From NCBI RefSeq assembly GCF_013373865.1, contig NC_050476.1, forward strand, positions 15,171,197 to 15,235,196: a stretch of 64,000 nucleotides of DNA. Reading direction: 5' to 3'. This document shows, piece after piece, positions 34,460-43,731 of the stretch (position 1 is the first letter of the stretch; each line of letters begins with the position of its first letter). Made by a program: the position numbers and the translations under genes. The notes under the pieces are model-generated. The model did not search any database. It saw only the letters and a program-made list of their open reading frames with translations, and had not been told where the DNA came from. Origin of the DNA: Monomorium pharaonis (taxonomy: Eukaryota > Arthropoda > Insecta > Hymenoptera > Formicidae).

Positions 34460-34727
34460 GCGCGCGCGCGCGCGCGCGCGGCTTTGCCCCCCCTCCCGCA
34501 CTCACCCCGTCGGTAGAGGTGCCCGAAAAGTCGCAACCCATGTGATAAGTTTGTTGGTTACTGTGTCCGTTTGGTCTGTGCGCATTTGGTCCGTGCGCAT
34601 TTGGTCCGTGTGCATCTGGTCCGTGCGCATTTGATCTGTGCGCATTTGGTCTGTGCGCATTTGGTCTGTGTCCGTTTCACTCAGCCTGCTGTGTCCGTTT
34701 ATTACTGTGCGCATCTGGGACGCTCCC
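34294..34727. mobile_element. Palindromic element with GCGCACAG/GGACACAG arrays, 8-bp TSD
   Basis: 434 bp flanked by AAATCATA at 34286-34293 and 34728-34735. The right end, read as its complement, starts GGGAGCGTCCCAGATGCGC, sharing GGGAGCGTCCC with the element at 30939. The left end is GAGTGAGTCCTAGATGCGC. Arms are arrays of words such as CGTTTGGTCTGTGCGCATTT. The core carries GTCGCAAACCTATGTGGTGC, (GC)n/(CA)n/(GC)n and CTCCCGCACTCACCCCGTC, then AAAAGTCGCAACCCATGTG. No gene. Confidence 0.85.
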
Positions 34728-34774
34728 AAATCATATATATACAATTTAATGGCATACTAAACCTCGGTTTTATA

Positions 34775-35820
34775 CACTGGCGCAAAAAAAAAACGAAACA
34801 AAATTTTTGACCGATTTTTAGGCAATTTTCAAAGTGATGCAACTTTGCGAAAAATCATCCAAATTACATGTACTTTTTTTCAAATTAAAGGGCAAAGACT
34901 CTACTTTGAGAATCCCTACGCGAAAGTTTGATTTGTTAAGTGCGAACCTTTTGTATCGCATGAAAACCAAACATGTGTTTTTTAATTAAAAAAAGTAAAA
35001 GTTTGTTATTATTTTGTACAAGTTTCTCGTTAAAATCTTGCTAATATTAATTCAGATTCTTATAGTTCATTCTTTTCTAAGCAATTTAAAAAAAACATGT
35101 CGATACGATGTTTTTTGTTGATTGCACGCCAGTTTGAAATTTGCACTGCATTTTAAGGTATTTTAGCGAATAAATATGGTATTTTTTAAATATCATGAAT
35201 TTTGAGTATCAATATGATATTGCACATTAATTTTATTCGTGTTTAACTCAATCATACGTCATCAAAGTGACCCGATCTGCACCACGTGGAAAATGACGAT
35301 CAGATTTTGTACATCATGTGGCCCATGTGATGACAGCGATATGATTGAGTTCAACACGAATAAAATCAATGTGCAATATCATATTGTTACTCAAAATTCA
35401 TGATATTCAAAAATACCGTATACTTGCTAAAATACCCTAAAATGCAGTGCAAATTTCAAACTCGTGTGCAATCAACAAAAACCATCGTATCGACATTTTT
35501 TTTTTTTTAAATTGCTTAGAAAAGAATGAACTTTCAGAATCAGAATTAATATTAGCAAGATTTTAACGAGAAACTTGTGCAAAATGACAACAAACTTTTA
35601 CTTTTTTCAATTAAAAAACACATGTTTGGTTTTCATACGATACAAAAGGTTCGCACTTAACAAATGAAACTTTCGCCTAGGGATGCTGAAAGTAGAGTCT
35701 TTGCTCTTTAAATTAAAAAAAGGTACATATAATTTGGATGATTTTTCGCAAAGTTGCATCACTTTGAAAATTGCCTAAAAATCGGTCAAAAATTTTGTTT
35801 TGTTTTTTTTTGCGCCAGTG
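34775..35820. mobile_element. Tc1/mariner-type palindromic element, 1046 bp
   Basis: Starts CACTGGCGCAAAAAAAAAAC and ends with its complement …TTTTTTTTTGCGCCAGTG, with TA on each side. The arms pair along about 500 bp, with the centre near 35300. No transposase gene. TA duplication and terminal CACTGG fit non-autonomous Tc1/mariner derivatives. Confidence 0.85.
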
Positions 35821-36501
35821 TATATATATGTGTGTAAATCTCTGTGTTATTATAGAAAAAATCTATAAATTACTTTTCATTTAATAAAATTTTTTAATGA
35901 AACCTTCCTTCTATGTGTGTGTATACAGGGTGTAATATAATCGGAAGCCATCCCGTAATAGAAAGATATACGGGATCGAGATGAACTTAAAAGTCCAATA
36001 TTGTCTTGGGTTAGGTCTACCAACAATCGAGATATAAATTTTTCAAATTCTACGAATGAGAGCGCGCCGTGCGAAGAGCCGAGACGCTCGAGCTGTAGCG
36101 CGGCCCACTGTGTCGAGCATAGGCTGCCGGCGGCGGGGGAAAAGGAGCAGAAGCGCCGCCGCTGCCTGTGCTTCGCCGCCCTCGCGTCTCGCCGCACCGC
36201 GCCAACATTCGCGGCGATGGCCGCTACGCACATTCGCGATTACTTGACAAATTAGGAGTTAGCAGAGATATGACAAATTAAAACCGTAATAAACTGCTGT
36301 GATTAAGAAAGTCGAAAGAGCGAAAGAGATAGAAACTTATGGAATCTACAAATAATCTAATTTCTATCGTAATTGTGAATAAGTAAATTAATAAAAGTTT
36401 TTCGTACATTCACAAAAAAACCTTTCTTTCTCTTAAATATCTTATTTACAGTATCATACAATTCTAACTTTGTTTTTCATCAAATTGTGTCGTACTGTTA
36501 A

Positions 36502-36573
36502 AGTAAGAATACAAGACCGGTTCTAAGTCGGGAGCTCCGAGGGGGGTGCGGGTGTGCGGGGGGGATTTGTGGG
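36502..36573. repeat. Left terminal inverted repeat of the Polinton
   Basis: AGTAAGAATACAAGACCGG, then TCGGGAGCTCCGAGGGGGG and a G-rich tract. The complement of the right end matches over about 50 bp, with few differences, then more loosely. Confidence 0.85.
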
Positions 36574-37105
36574 CGCGGGGGTGTTACGGCGGGGAGGGGG
36601 TGACGTCACCCGGGGCTCCGGGAAAAAACTGCTTATCAGAAGTAAACTGATATCCCGCTTATCAGACGTAAATTATTTTGCGGTGCCTTTGAAAAAACTT
36701 GATATGTTTTTGAAAACTTGATATGTTTTTATAAGGGGGTATTGATATAAAAAATGCTGCTTTTTACCCCCTCCCTGTTTTGGGTGTTAGAGGGGGGGGG
36801 CAACGTTGCATTAAACATGTTGCAACATGTTTCGCGATAACGTGATTGGCTCTCGATGATCACGTGATTTAAACGTTGGCAACGCTGTAATTTTATAAAC
36901 GTCGGCAACGCTGTAATTTTATTGGGTGTGATGAGTGCTCCAGTTGAGACAAAGGATTAAAAAATTTGTGGAGGGGTGTACAATATAAGAAGAGTTCTGA
37001 CAATGGTACCGCATCACTCGCGTGTTACAAGACGGACAGCAAAACTTCTCGTTTGCTCCTCAGTCGGTGGAAGACAGACTTCAAAAGCTTCCCGAAACGT
37101 ACAGC

Positions 37106-37844
37106 ATGAACTATTACGTTCCGATCCAACAGAACGAGGCGAATGATAAACCGTAAGTATTTTTTATAATTTTTAAAATTTTCTTCGTATTAATATCTTA
37201 TATTTTTCTATAGCGAGCTATATTTTTTTTACAGAGCATTATCGCAGCCGCGTTATATTCCACGCATCTTGGGTAGGAGATACGCCTTGACCGCCACGGC
37301 ATACAAATAGTTGGATATTGCAATCGGCGTGGGATCTATATCTTATGTGGAAATACTGCTTGGTGACAACAGGGGCAATCAAATAATTTTGCCATACGCA
37401 ACATGGAAAACGTTTATAGATCGACGGGTGGATATTGAACGATTTGTGCGGTCAGCTTATTTTGACTGCACAACGATTTGTGCAGTATCTTCAAGATTTG
37501 CAGTTTGTGATCTGATTATAAAACTTGTAAAAATGCGCGATGAAAATATTATAAAGTTGGTGTTGCATGATAATTGCATGTACATGAAGCCGTCAACCTT
37601 ACTGTTCCTATATGAACTTGAAGATTGTGTTGATTATGTATGTCATCAATTAGATCAACATACGTACAGCGTGAGCGATAAATATAAGAAGTTTATTACT
37701 ATTTTGCGTCAAAATCATATTACTAATCAAAGCGACGCTGCAAAGTTATTACGCGAAAAATATGATAAAACATGTCTCGTAGAGTGTGAGCTAATTGCTT
37801 ACGCTTTCGATAATATTGTATATGATGCTTTATATGACAAGTAA
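37106..37844 (+). pseudogene. Polinton conserved gene of unknown function, spliced, one nonsense codon
   Basis: Exon 1 (37106-37152) starts MNYYVPIQQNEANDK. An 82-bp GT-AG intron (37153-37234) follows, then exon 2 reads PRYIPRILGRRYALTATAYK to a TAG at 37308-37310. The same frame continues open for 177 codons to 37844 and has no early ATG of its own, so the TAG most likely breaks one gene of about 220 codons. Motif SYVEILLGDNRG at about 37341. No known domain. The decayed gene at 8377-8864 is a relative. It is the leftmost gene and faces the capsid block. Confidence 0.65.
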
Positions 37845-37955
37845 AATGTGTAAAGAAAACCAGTCTTGTAAACTGTAAGCTAATTAGGTTGTGAATCATA
37901 TTGTACGTTATGCTTTATATAACAAAATAAATGTATAAAAATGATATTGTTTGAA

Positions 37956-38570
37956 TTATTTTTTCCTAAATAGTTTTAAGTTAAAAATTGTATAAATAAA
38001 ACGAGATGGGGAAAAAGGGAAATATGAGGGGGTAAAAGAATGTAAAAATGGATACGATATATATTTTTTATTCTTGGACCACCAATTAAACAGCTTAAAT
38101 ACATTTTGTAAAGCACAGTTGTTCACATGATTCTGACATCGTAAAGTGTACATAATGTCCAACTTGTTTAGAGGTTCTATGTCTTCGTAATGCGTCTCGA
38201 TATTCTCGACGTAAGCTTCCTGTCTCGCCTCGTCCAGAAGCAAATCACGCAACCATTCTCGTTTCTCACATCCTTTGACGTACACGAGAATTTCATCATC
38301 GGTTGCAGTTGTACCCATTACCGCCTTTGTAATCAAACTCTTAGCCATGCTGTGTGGAATTAATCCATCCTCCCATGATATTCCATGATGATTCACTTTC
38401 AACCATGCCACCTGACATCTTTCTGCCTTGGTAAGGTATTCCCATGGATAAGTGGGTGTAAACAAGTAGTGGGTGAGTTCAAATCCATCTTTGAGAGAGG
38501 CAAATTCCTTAACGATAAATTTTCCTCCAACGATGAAACCTTGCAGGTCTACGAACGTTGGTACAAGCAT
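37956..38570 (-). CDS. Polinton conserved protein, unknown function (VDLQGF protein)
   Basis: 204 codons, open. Starts MLVPTFVDLQGFIVGGKF; later NHHGISWEDGLIP, YVKGCEKREWL and a Cys/His-bearing segment RCQNHVNNCALQNV. The acidic DLQGF start and the overall pattern recall a nuclease/RNase-H-like fold, but I cannot assign catalytic residues with confidence. It is the last gene of the minus-strand morphogenesis block, just downstream of the capsid gene. The extreme C-terminus (after about residue 165) is low-complexity Ser/Phe-rich and may be read past the ancestral stop. Confidence 0.6.
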   Translation of the reverse strand: MLVPTFVDLQGFIVGGKFIVKEFASLKDGFELTHYLFTPTYPWEYLTKAERCQVAWLKVNHHGISWEDGLIPHSMAKSLITKAVMGTTATDDEILVYVKGCEKREWLRDLLLDEARQEAYVENIETHYEDIEPLNKLDIMYTLRCQNHVNNCALQNVFKLFNWWSKNKKYISYPFLHSFTPSYFPFSPSRFIYTIFNLKLFRKK

Positions 38571-38661
38571 GACAGCTGTCGTTGAGAATACTGTGATTGA
38601 CTTCGATGCGTCGTAGAGTTATATATTGTCTTATCTCCCTCTCCTTTAATGTACAACGTTG

Positions 38662-39854
38662 TTAGGTGATTTTGCGCACAACGTTTGTCAACGGGTTGTA
38701 CTGAACCACGCGGTCGTGTATGATGAGGCAGTACGCGGTGGTATTCATCGACACATTCTCTTTGCATTCAAATTCAATGCGCACGTCCACGGTTGCGCTC
38801 TTGATCGATTCATTTTGTCGAGAGCAATCGATGATTACGAATGGACCGTTAAGTAGAAAAGTTGAAGTGGTGAGGTTCGGCTCGAGATACTCGTATCCAT
38901 AATAACCCTTGCAGAAACGCGCGTACATGTCGTACAGAATTGCCAATTTATTTTTATCGAAATCCAAGTTTATATCGTCGTATGGATAACATTCCGAGTT
39001 CAGATATAGTTTCACGTTTGTCAATTTGCAATGATCGAATCGGCTTGGATCCTCGGATACAATGTTCTTTCGACCCGTCTGCAGAGCAAAGATAACATAT
39101 CGTGGCTTCTCAAGCTGAGTAGCGGTCTTGATGGCCCACGAATGCTTAGTTGTTTGCTGCAATAGTGGAAACTCGTACAGATCCCACGAACGAAAAGCCA
39201 TGCTCAGGTACCGTCCGCTCTCCAGAGTACGCAGCATCGACAACTTATGTATCTCGTTCAGCAGTACGTGAGGCATGCGCCATTGTATCTTGAATATATC
39301 AATCGTGGGTTCCAACTTCCCATTAGACTGTTGTTATCGTTACGCGCGCGTATTAAAATTAACTCGTGACGAGCGTTGATCACCACGCGTCTGTAATCCT
39401 CGCAAAACCCCAACAACATGTTGAGTGGTACGCAATAATTAAAGTATCCATTCACGTCCCAACCCGAAATCCATCCTGCGTTCCTCAGAATCACGTTTTT
39501 GTCTGACGACACAGTTGCATAGTTTTTCAGTGTGCTGGTTATTCCAACATTTCTGTTGCGATCAATTTCTACACCGTCGAGTTCGTATCAAATCTCATCG
39601 AACATGAACGCGACACAATTATTTCCCAGTACCACCGAAAATCCCTCGGCTGGTTTGTTTATTGTCACTTTTCCCTCGATGTATAGAAAACTTTCGAACG
39701 GCAATGTGTACAGATCCTGTTGGTGTATGGGTATTTGTATCTCGTCGCTGTGCCCGAACGTTGTGTTGGCAAACGGATTGTACGTATGAGTCTCGATCTT
39801 GACGATGCGATCATCGAAGATTGGCTCGTCTCCGATGTTTAGAATGTCAGTCAT
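38662..39854 (-). pseudogene. Polinton major capsid protein (double jelly-roll), broken
   Basis: Would form the icosahedral shell. About 398 codons in three pieces: 39854-39588 (starts MTDILNIGDEPIFDDR), a TGA at 39588-39590 in frame with the next piece, 39512-39258 (GWISGWDVNGYFNYCVPLN), then a frameshift near 39300-39330 into 39315-38662 (PRYVIFALQTGRKN, SECYPYDDINLDF, PFVIIDCSRQNES, AYCLIIHD). These segments are those of insect Polinton/adintovirus capsid proteins. So one nonsense codon and one frameshift stop production. It sits between the small protein at 39860 and the 37956 gene, all read leftward. Confidence 0.82.
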
Positions 39855-39859
39855 CGTTA

Positions 39860-40057
39860 TCAGACGTTTCGCACCGCGAATCCCAGAGATTGTAAAAATT
39901 TAACGTTCGACGCGTTGAGCTTCTTTTTCTCGGGACAACAGGATGATTGAATATTATTAAACGTTGTCGCAAGAGTATCGGGTGACTGTTGGAATGTTGG
40001 CATTGGTGTGGAGATAACGTTATCTTTCGCGCGCTGCGATGTGTTTAGCACGAGCAT
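39860..40057 (-). CDS. Small Polinton protein ahead of the capsid gene
   Basis: 65 codons, open, ending five bases before the capsid start. Begins MLVLNTSQRAKDN and ends NASNVKFLQSLGFAVRN. Function unknown. Tight spacing on both sides suggests it belongs to the morphogenesis unit; a minor virion component is possible (inference). Confidence 0.5.
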   Translation of the reverse strand: MLVLNTSQRAKDNVISTPMPTFQQSPDTLATTFNNIQSSCCPEKKKLNASNVKFLQSLGFAVRNV

Positions 40058-40069
40058 CTCACGTTCGCG

Positions 40070-40833
40070 TTATTGTTGCAACCGTCGTCGCACGTGCAGT
40101 CTGACGGTGATTTCTTCTCCTCGAAAATCAAGCAATCGTCCGTTCTGATCGACGGCGCGTATTGTCAGATCCGTAATGCACCGCACGATGATTGGCAGAT
40201 AAATGATTTGTGTGGGCCTTTCCGATATCTTATATCCTGGTGGCACTCTCGGTGAAAACTCATGTATCGTGTGTACACTCTTATTGTTGCTGTACGCGAC
40301 CGCGGTCACGTTGCATTCCACGCGAATAATGTTCACGTTCATTATGTTGATCGACACGTCCGATTCGTGCCATTTTCGCGGTAGCAGTACACCACGCTTC
40401 GGTGAGAATCCTAGCAGCGATCCTATGTTGTTGGGTTTACCAAAATGTATACTGTAGGCGCATTTGATCTCACATCTCATTGTATTGTAGTTGGCGCGAA
40501 GCGTTATCGGATACTCCCCATCATTATCATCATCGTTGCCCCCACGCGTAACGTCACCGGAATGAGTTCCATCGTGTTGCGTTTTCGTGAAATTGTGCGT
40601 TTCAAAAATTCGTTTATAGCTCGCAGTTCGTAAGATTCCTCGGGAATCGTAATCTCCGTGTTATCCTTGTCAAAGTAAAACGTATTGTTTGAGGCATTCA
40701 CGTTCGGTATCGTGTTATAGGTTTCAAAAATCGTTAGACCGAGCTCATAATCATCGTCGCTCAAATCTATAGCTGGAGAATAGTGTGCCGCGAGAACGCT
40801 GCTCTTGCCGCTCAGGGTAAACGTCAGCGACAT
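40070..40833 (-). pseudogene. Polinton minor capsid (penton) protein, frameshifted
   Basis: About 254 codons. The first part, 40833 to about 40540, begins MSLTFTLSGKSSVLAAHY with LSDDDYELGLTIFETYNTI and FYFDKDNTEITIPEESYEL. The second part, 40480-40070 in another frame, has MRCEIKCAYSIHF, KPNNIGSLLGFSPKRGVL and the jelly-roll-like RKWHESDVSINIMNVN. A single frameshift near 40520-40560 separates them, in a low-complexity acidic stretch. The family forms the capsid vertices in Polintons and related viruses. Upstream neighbour is the protease. Confidence 0.78.
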
Positions 40834-40883
40834 GATGGTGGTGAAATACTGAGTCTTTGCGGTACTAGTTCAGTTTTTTAAAT

Positions 40884-41291
40884 TTACACGCGTTGAAGAA
40901 ACTGCAGGCAGAGTTGTCCACAAATGCTCTGATCGTACGTTTGATAGGACGTTCGATTATACTCAATCGTTGTCACCCCGTCCCCAAAGTATCGTACTAG
41001 TTCTCTAGGTGGTCGAAGATTGCCGAAACTATCGAAATACGCGACGTGGTTACCCCTCTTTGCGTACGCCACCCAGTGAGTGCCGGGGCCCGTCGTATCG
41101 TCCAAATTTATGATACCACTCTCGTTTAGACGCGCACCACTCGTCGGTAACGCGTTACGCATAAAAACACCTCTGAAATATGGAATACGCGCGCGTTTTG
41201 CTAGTTGCGTCAATTGCACGTTCGTCGTCGCACCTGTGGGTAGTGTTAATGTTTCTTCGACGTTTTTTTTTCTTCTGTACACCTTTTCCAT
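40884..41291 (-). CDS. Adenain-like cysteine protease (capsid maturation)
   Basis: 135 codons, open. Ulp1/adenain-type protease that would cut capsid precursors during assembly. Catalytic set visible: His72 in GPGTHWVAYAKRG, Asp87 in VAYFDSFGNLRPP and Cys124 in YDQSICGQLCLQF with the oxyanion-side Gln nearby. Its start overlaps the end of the PLA2 frame by about 137 bp. An A-rich run near 41255-41265 lies at the joint, and in some relatives the PLA2 and protease parts seem to be one chain, so an undetected frameshift may separate a former fusion here (inference). Confidence 0.85.
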   Translation of the reverse strand: MEKVYRRKKNVEETLTLPTGATTNVQLTQLAKRARIPYFRGVFMRNALPTSGARLNESGIINLDDTTGPGTHWVAYAKRGNHVAYFDSFGNLRPPRELVRYFGDGVTTIEYNRTSYQTYDQSICGQLCLQFLQRV

Positions 41292-41915
41292 GTTTGTACG
41301 GGGCGAGATACAGTCCTCGCCCGCGTTTGTATGGGGCGAGATATAAGCCGTGACCTTCCATCGCGCGATTGTGACGCTGTAACTCCTCGAGCTGACGTCG
41401 CGCGGCTTTGTTGTCGTTCACCGCCTTTGCCACACCAGCCGCTCCACCAATCAAGGATCCGAGTGCACCCAATATTGGTAAAATCGGTAATGCACCACCT
41501 CGTTTTGCAGCCTGAAGTATGCGTTTTTTTTCGTCGATTTTTTCGTTGAATTCTTCTTCATACCCATACCAATCTTCGTCTTGGCTTTCATGGCTGCCCA
41601 GACAGCAGCAGCTGCTGCTCTTTCCCCGAGAGGTGAATCTTTCGCGATTACCCGTTTTAGCGCTTTGTCCGCGAGTATCTTGTCCGCTGCGTGTCTGTCG
41701 ATGAGCTCGTTGCTCTGGGAGTACGCAATATCGTGTTCGCGACACGCCGCGTCGAGCGGATTTATACCTTGATTACCTCTGGCCAATCGCTTTTTCAGCC
41801 GAGTACCCGAACCGCAAAACTGGTAACCGGGAATATGTAATTCGAAAGGAAGAGCGTTTATCGCGCGATTCAGCAGTTGACCACAGCCGCGTTTTACCGT
41901 TGCGACAGCCGGCAT
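41155..41915 (-). pseudogene. Polinton PLA2-domain capsid protein, frameshifted
   Basis: Phospholipase A2 domain of the parvovirus type, used by such capsids to breach membranes. Calcium loop in IPGYQFCGSGTRL; catalytic pair in DAACREHDIAYSQS. An Ala/Lys-rich linker follows, then, in another frame, a hydrophobic segment (ALPILPILGALGSLIGGAAG), a coiled stretch, and repeats GLYLAPYKRGR / GLYLAPYKHGK. The frameshift lies near 41520-41560. The likely start is the Met at 41915, which overlaps the upstream gene's end by 22 bp. Confidence 0.8.
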
Positions 41916-42163
41916 TCGACACAATTTTTGATCAACGGCGCTGGTCCGTCGATGTGCGTCCGCTGCCACGGTTGATTGTAATGCTCGTAGCAACGACGAT
42001 AGCTTCGAACCTCTAGATCAGCCCTTATATGTTCCGGAAGCCTGTCCCACACGTGTTCGATGTAGTTGCCACACACGCGTAGCAAAATAGGTTTTGGCAC
42101 GAATTCTAACTGCTCGGCGCTCAATTCGAGTATATCGGAGGGGTGTGACAGTATAAGATACAT
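41894..42163 (-). CDS. Small Polinton protein, first gene of the morphogenesis block
   Basis: 89 codons, open, starting MYLILSHPSDILELSAEQL. Contains IRADLEVRSYRRCYEHYN and ends with a Cys pair (NCVEC). Unknown function. It starts about 30 bp after the TATA motif at 42194-42206 and overlaps the PLA2 start, so it is probably the first gene on a shared transcript. Confidence 0.55.
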   Translation of the reverse strand: MYLILSHPSDILELSAEQLEFVPKPILLRVCGNYIEHVWDRLPEHIRADLEVRSYRRCYEHYNQPWQRTHIDGPAPLIKNCVECRLSQR

Positions 42164-42193
42164 GTTTGATACTGAGCGATGCGTGATTTTACA

Positions 42194-42206
42194 CGCCTAT
42201 AAATAG
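42194..42206 (-). promoter_or_regulatory. TATA-type promoter motif for the leftward block
   Basis: The 13 bases CGCCTATAAATAG (plus strand) give TATTTATAG on the minus strand about 30 bp upstream of the first leftward gene. The same 13 bases stand at 42974-42986 before the rightward block. A palindrome GCAACATGTTGC lies next to it at 42217-42228. Confidence 0.55.
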
Positions 42207-42279
42207 CCTCAGATCGCAACATGTTGCGTTCTGAATAAAGAAAAAAATATATAGAGAGATGTTAAACATGAAACGGTTA

Positions 42280-42670
42280 TACATATACGTAAGGATGTTT
42301 AAAACGTGAAATGAACGTAAGAAGTACGTGAACGAATGTAGAACGAACGTGTGAAGTATGTGAACGAACGTGAAATAAACGTAAGAAGTATGTAAACGAA
42401 CGTGGAAAGTACATAAGAAGTATGTGAATGAACGTAAGAAGTACGTAAACGAACGTGGAAAGTATGTGAAACGAACGTGGAAAGTACGTGAACGAACGTG
42501 GAAAGTACGTGAACGAACGTGAAACGAACATAAGAAGTACGTAAACGAACGTGGAAAGTACGTGAACGAACGTGAAACGAACATAAGAAGTACGTAAACG
42601 AACGTGGAAAATACGTGAACGAACGTTAAAAGTATGTGAATGAATGTAAGAAGTATGTGAACGAACGTAA
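42280..42670. repeat. Tandem repeat array between divergent Polinton blocks
   Basis: About 20 degenerate units of 16-24 bp based on GTGAACGAACGTGGAAAGTAC. It fills much of the 930-bp gap between the two divergent promoters. Long open frames across it on the minus strand are an effect of the repeat, not genes. Confidence 0.9.
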
Positions 42671-42973
42671 AAATATTAATTCTATATTAATTTAGCAGTC
42701 ATCTTCAACAGGATCGCCCATTAGTACGCACGGTGATAAGTTGTGTCACGCCCGACTATTGATAAACACAGCGATCACGCCCAACCATTGCGGGGTATAG
42801 CGTCACGCCCGCGCAGCCATTGATACACGCTGCGACGAGCTTATCTTCCTTCTTCGCGCGGCCATTGATACGCGCCGTAATGAGCTTATCTTCTTCCTTT
42901 ATGCTTTCTCTATCCGTACGCTGCATTCACACACACGCACACATACTCATATACAGCATACGCTGCACTCACT

Positions 42974-42986
42974 CGCCTATAAATAG
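42974..42986 (+). promoter_or_regulatory. TATA-type promoter motif for the rightward block
   Basis: CGCCTATAAATAG, identical to the motif at 42194, about 110 bp before the ATPase start at 43094. Confidence 0.55.
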
Positions 42987-43093
42987 GTCGATCGATTCCA
43001 CTATATAATCAGATTCCGAAAACATCAGATTCGTGTGACAGCCGTTGGCGATATGCGTTACGAATTACGATGACAAGTTACGACTAATGGGGG

Positions 43094-43717
43094 ATGACGG
43101 AGAGAGGAGCGATGCTGCCTACTAACCGCGCGATTATTTGTGGCCCATCGAACTGCGGTAAAACCAACATTATGATAAACTTGTTGGAATATCCGCACGG
43201 TGTACGTTTCGAGAACGTGTACGTGTACTCGAAATCTTTGCAACAGCCGAAATATCGGTATTTGGAAAATTTGTTAAGATCGATGAATGAAATTAACTAT
43301 TTTACGTTCTCCAATAACTGTGACGTCATTCCGCCGAATGAAGCGCGTCCAAACTCAATTTTCATCTTTGACGATATTGCGTGCGACAAGCAGGATGCCG
43401 TGAGAGAGTATTTTGCGATGGGTCGGCATTCGAACGTCGACTGCTTTTATCTTTGTCAGTCGTACGCGAGAATACCTAAACATCTTATACGCGACAACGC
43501 AAACCTGCTGATCCTGTTTAAACAGGATGGTACCAACCTGAAACATGTGTACAACGATCATGTTAACACCGATATGTCATACGATGATTTTTGTGCGTTA
43601 TGTCGTGATTGTTGGCGGCGTGATTATGGATTTCTAGTAATAGACAAGGATAGTTCACTTACTAACGGGCGATATAGAAGAGGATTTAACGAGTTCGCGA
43701 TGCTGCGGAGCGATTAG
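43094..43717 (+). CDS. FtsK/HerA-type genome-packaging ATPase
   Basis: 207 codons, open. Would pump the genome into capsids. Walker A CGPSNCGKT at residues 16-24, Walker B SIFIFDDIA near 88-96, and a downstream polar motif DCFYLCQSYARIP, the sensor region of A32-like ATPases. Length is typical of the family. First gene of the rightward block; ends 14 bp before the next gene. Confidence 0.9.
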   Translation: MTERGAMLPTNRAIICGPSNCGKTNIMINLLEYPHGVRFENVYVYSKSLQQPKYRYLENLLRSMNEINYFTFSNNCDVIPPNEARPNSIFIFDDIACDKQDAVREYFAMGRHSNVDCFYLCQSYARIPKHLIRDNANLLILFKQDGTNLKHVYNDHVNTDMSYDDFCALCRDCWRRDYGFLVIDKDSSLTNGRYRRGFNEFAMLRSD

Positions 43718-43731
43718 TCGTCATCGATACT

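Noticed and set aside
36001..36255. GC-rich open frames, repeated in inverse at 58944-59317
   Set aside because: Part of the foldback arms; several overlapping frames on both strands and no motif.
42189..42584. Minus-strand frame with repeated RSFTYF
   Set aside because: Produced by the tandem repeat between the Polinton promoters; no family resemblance.
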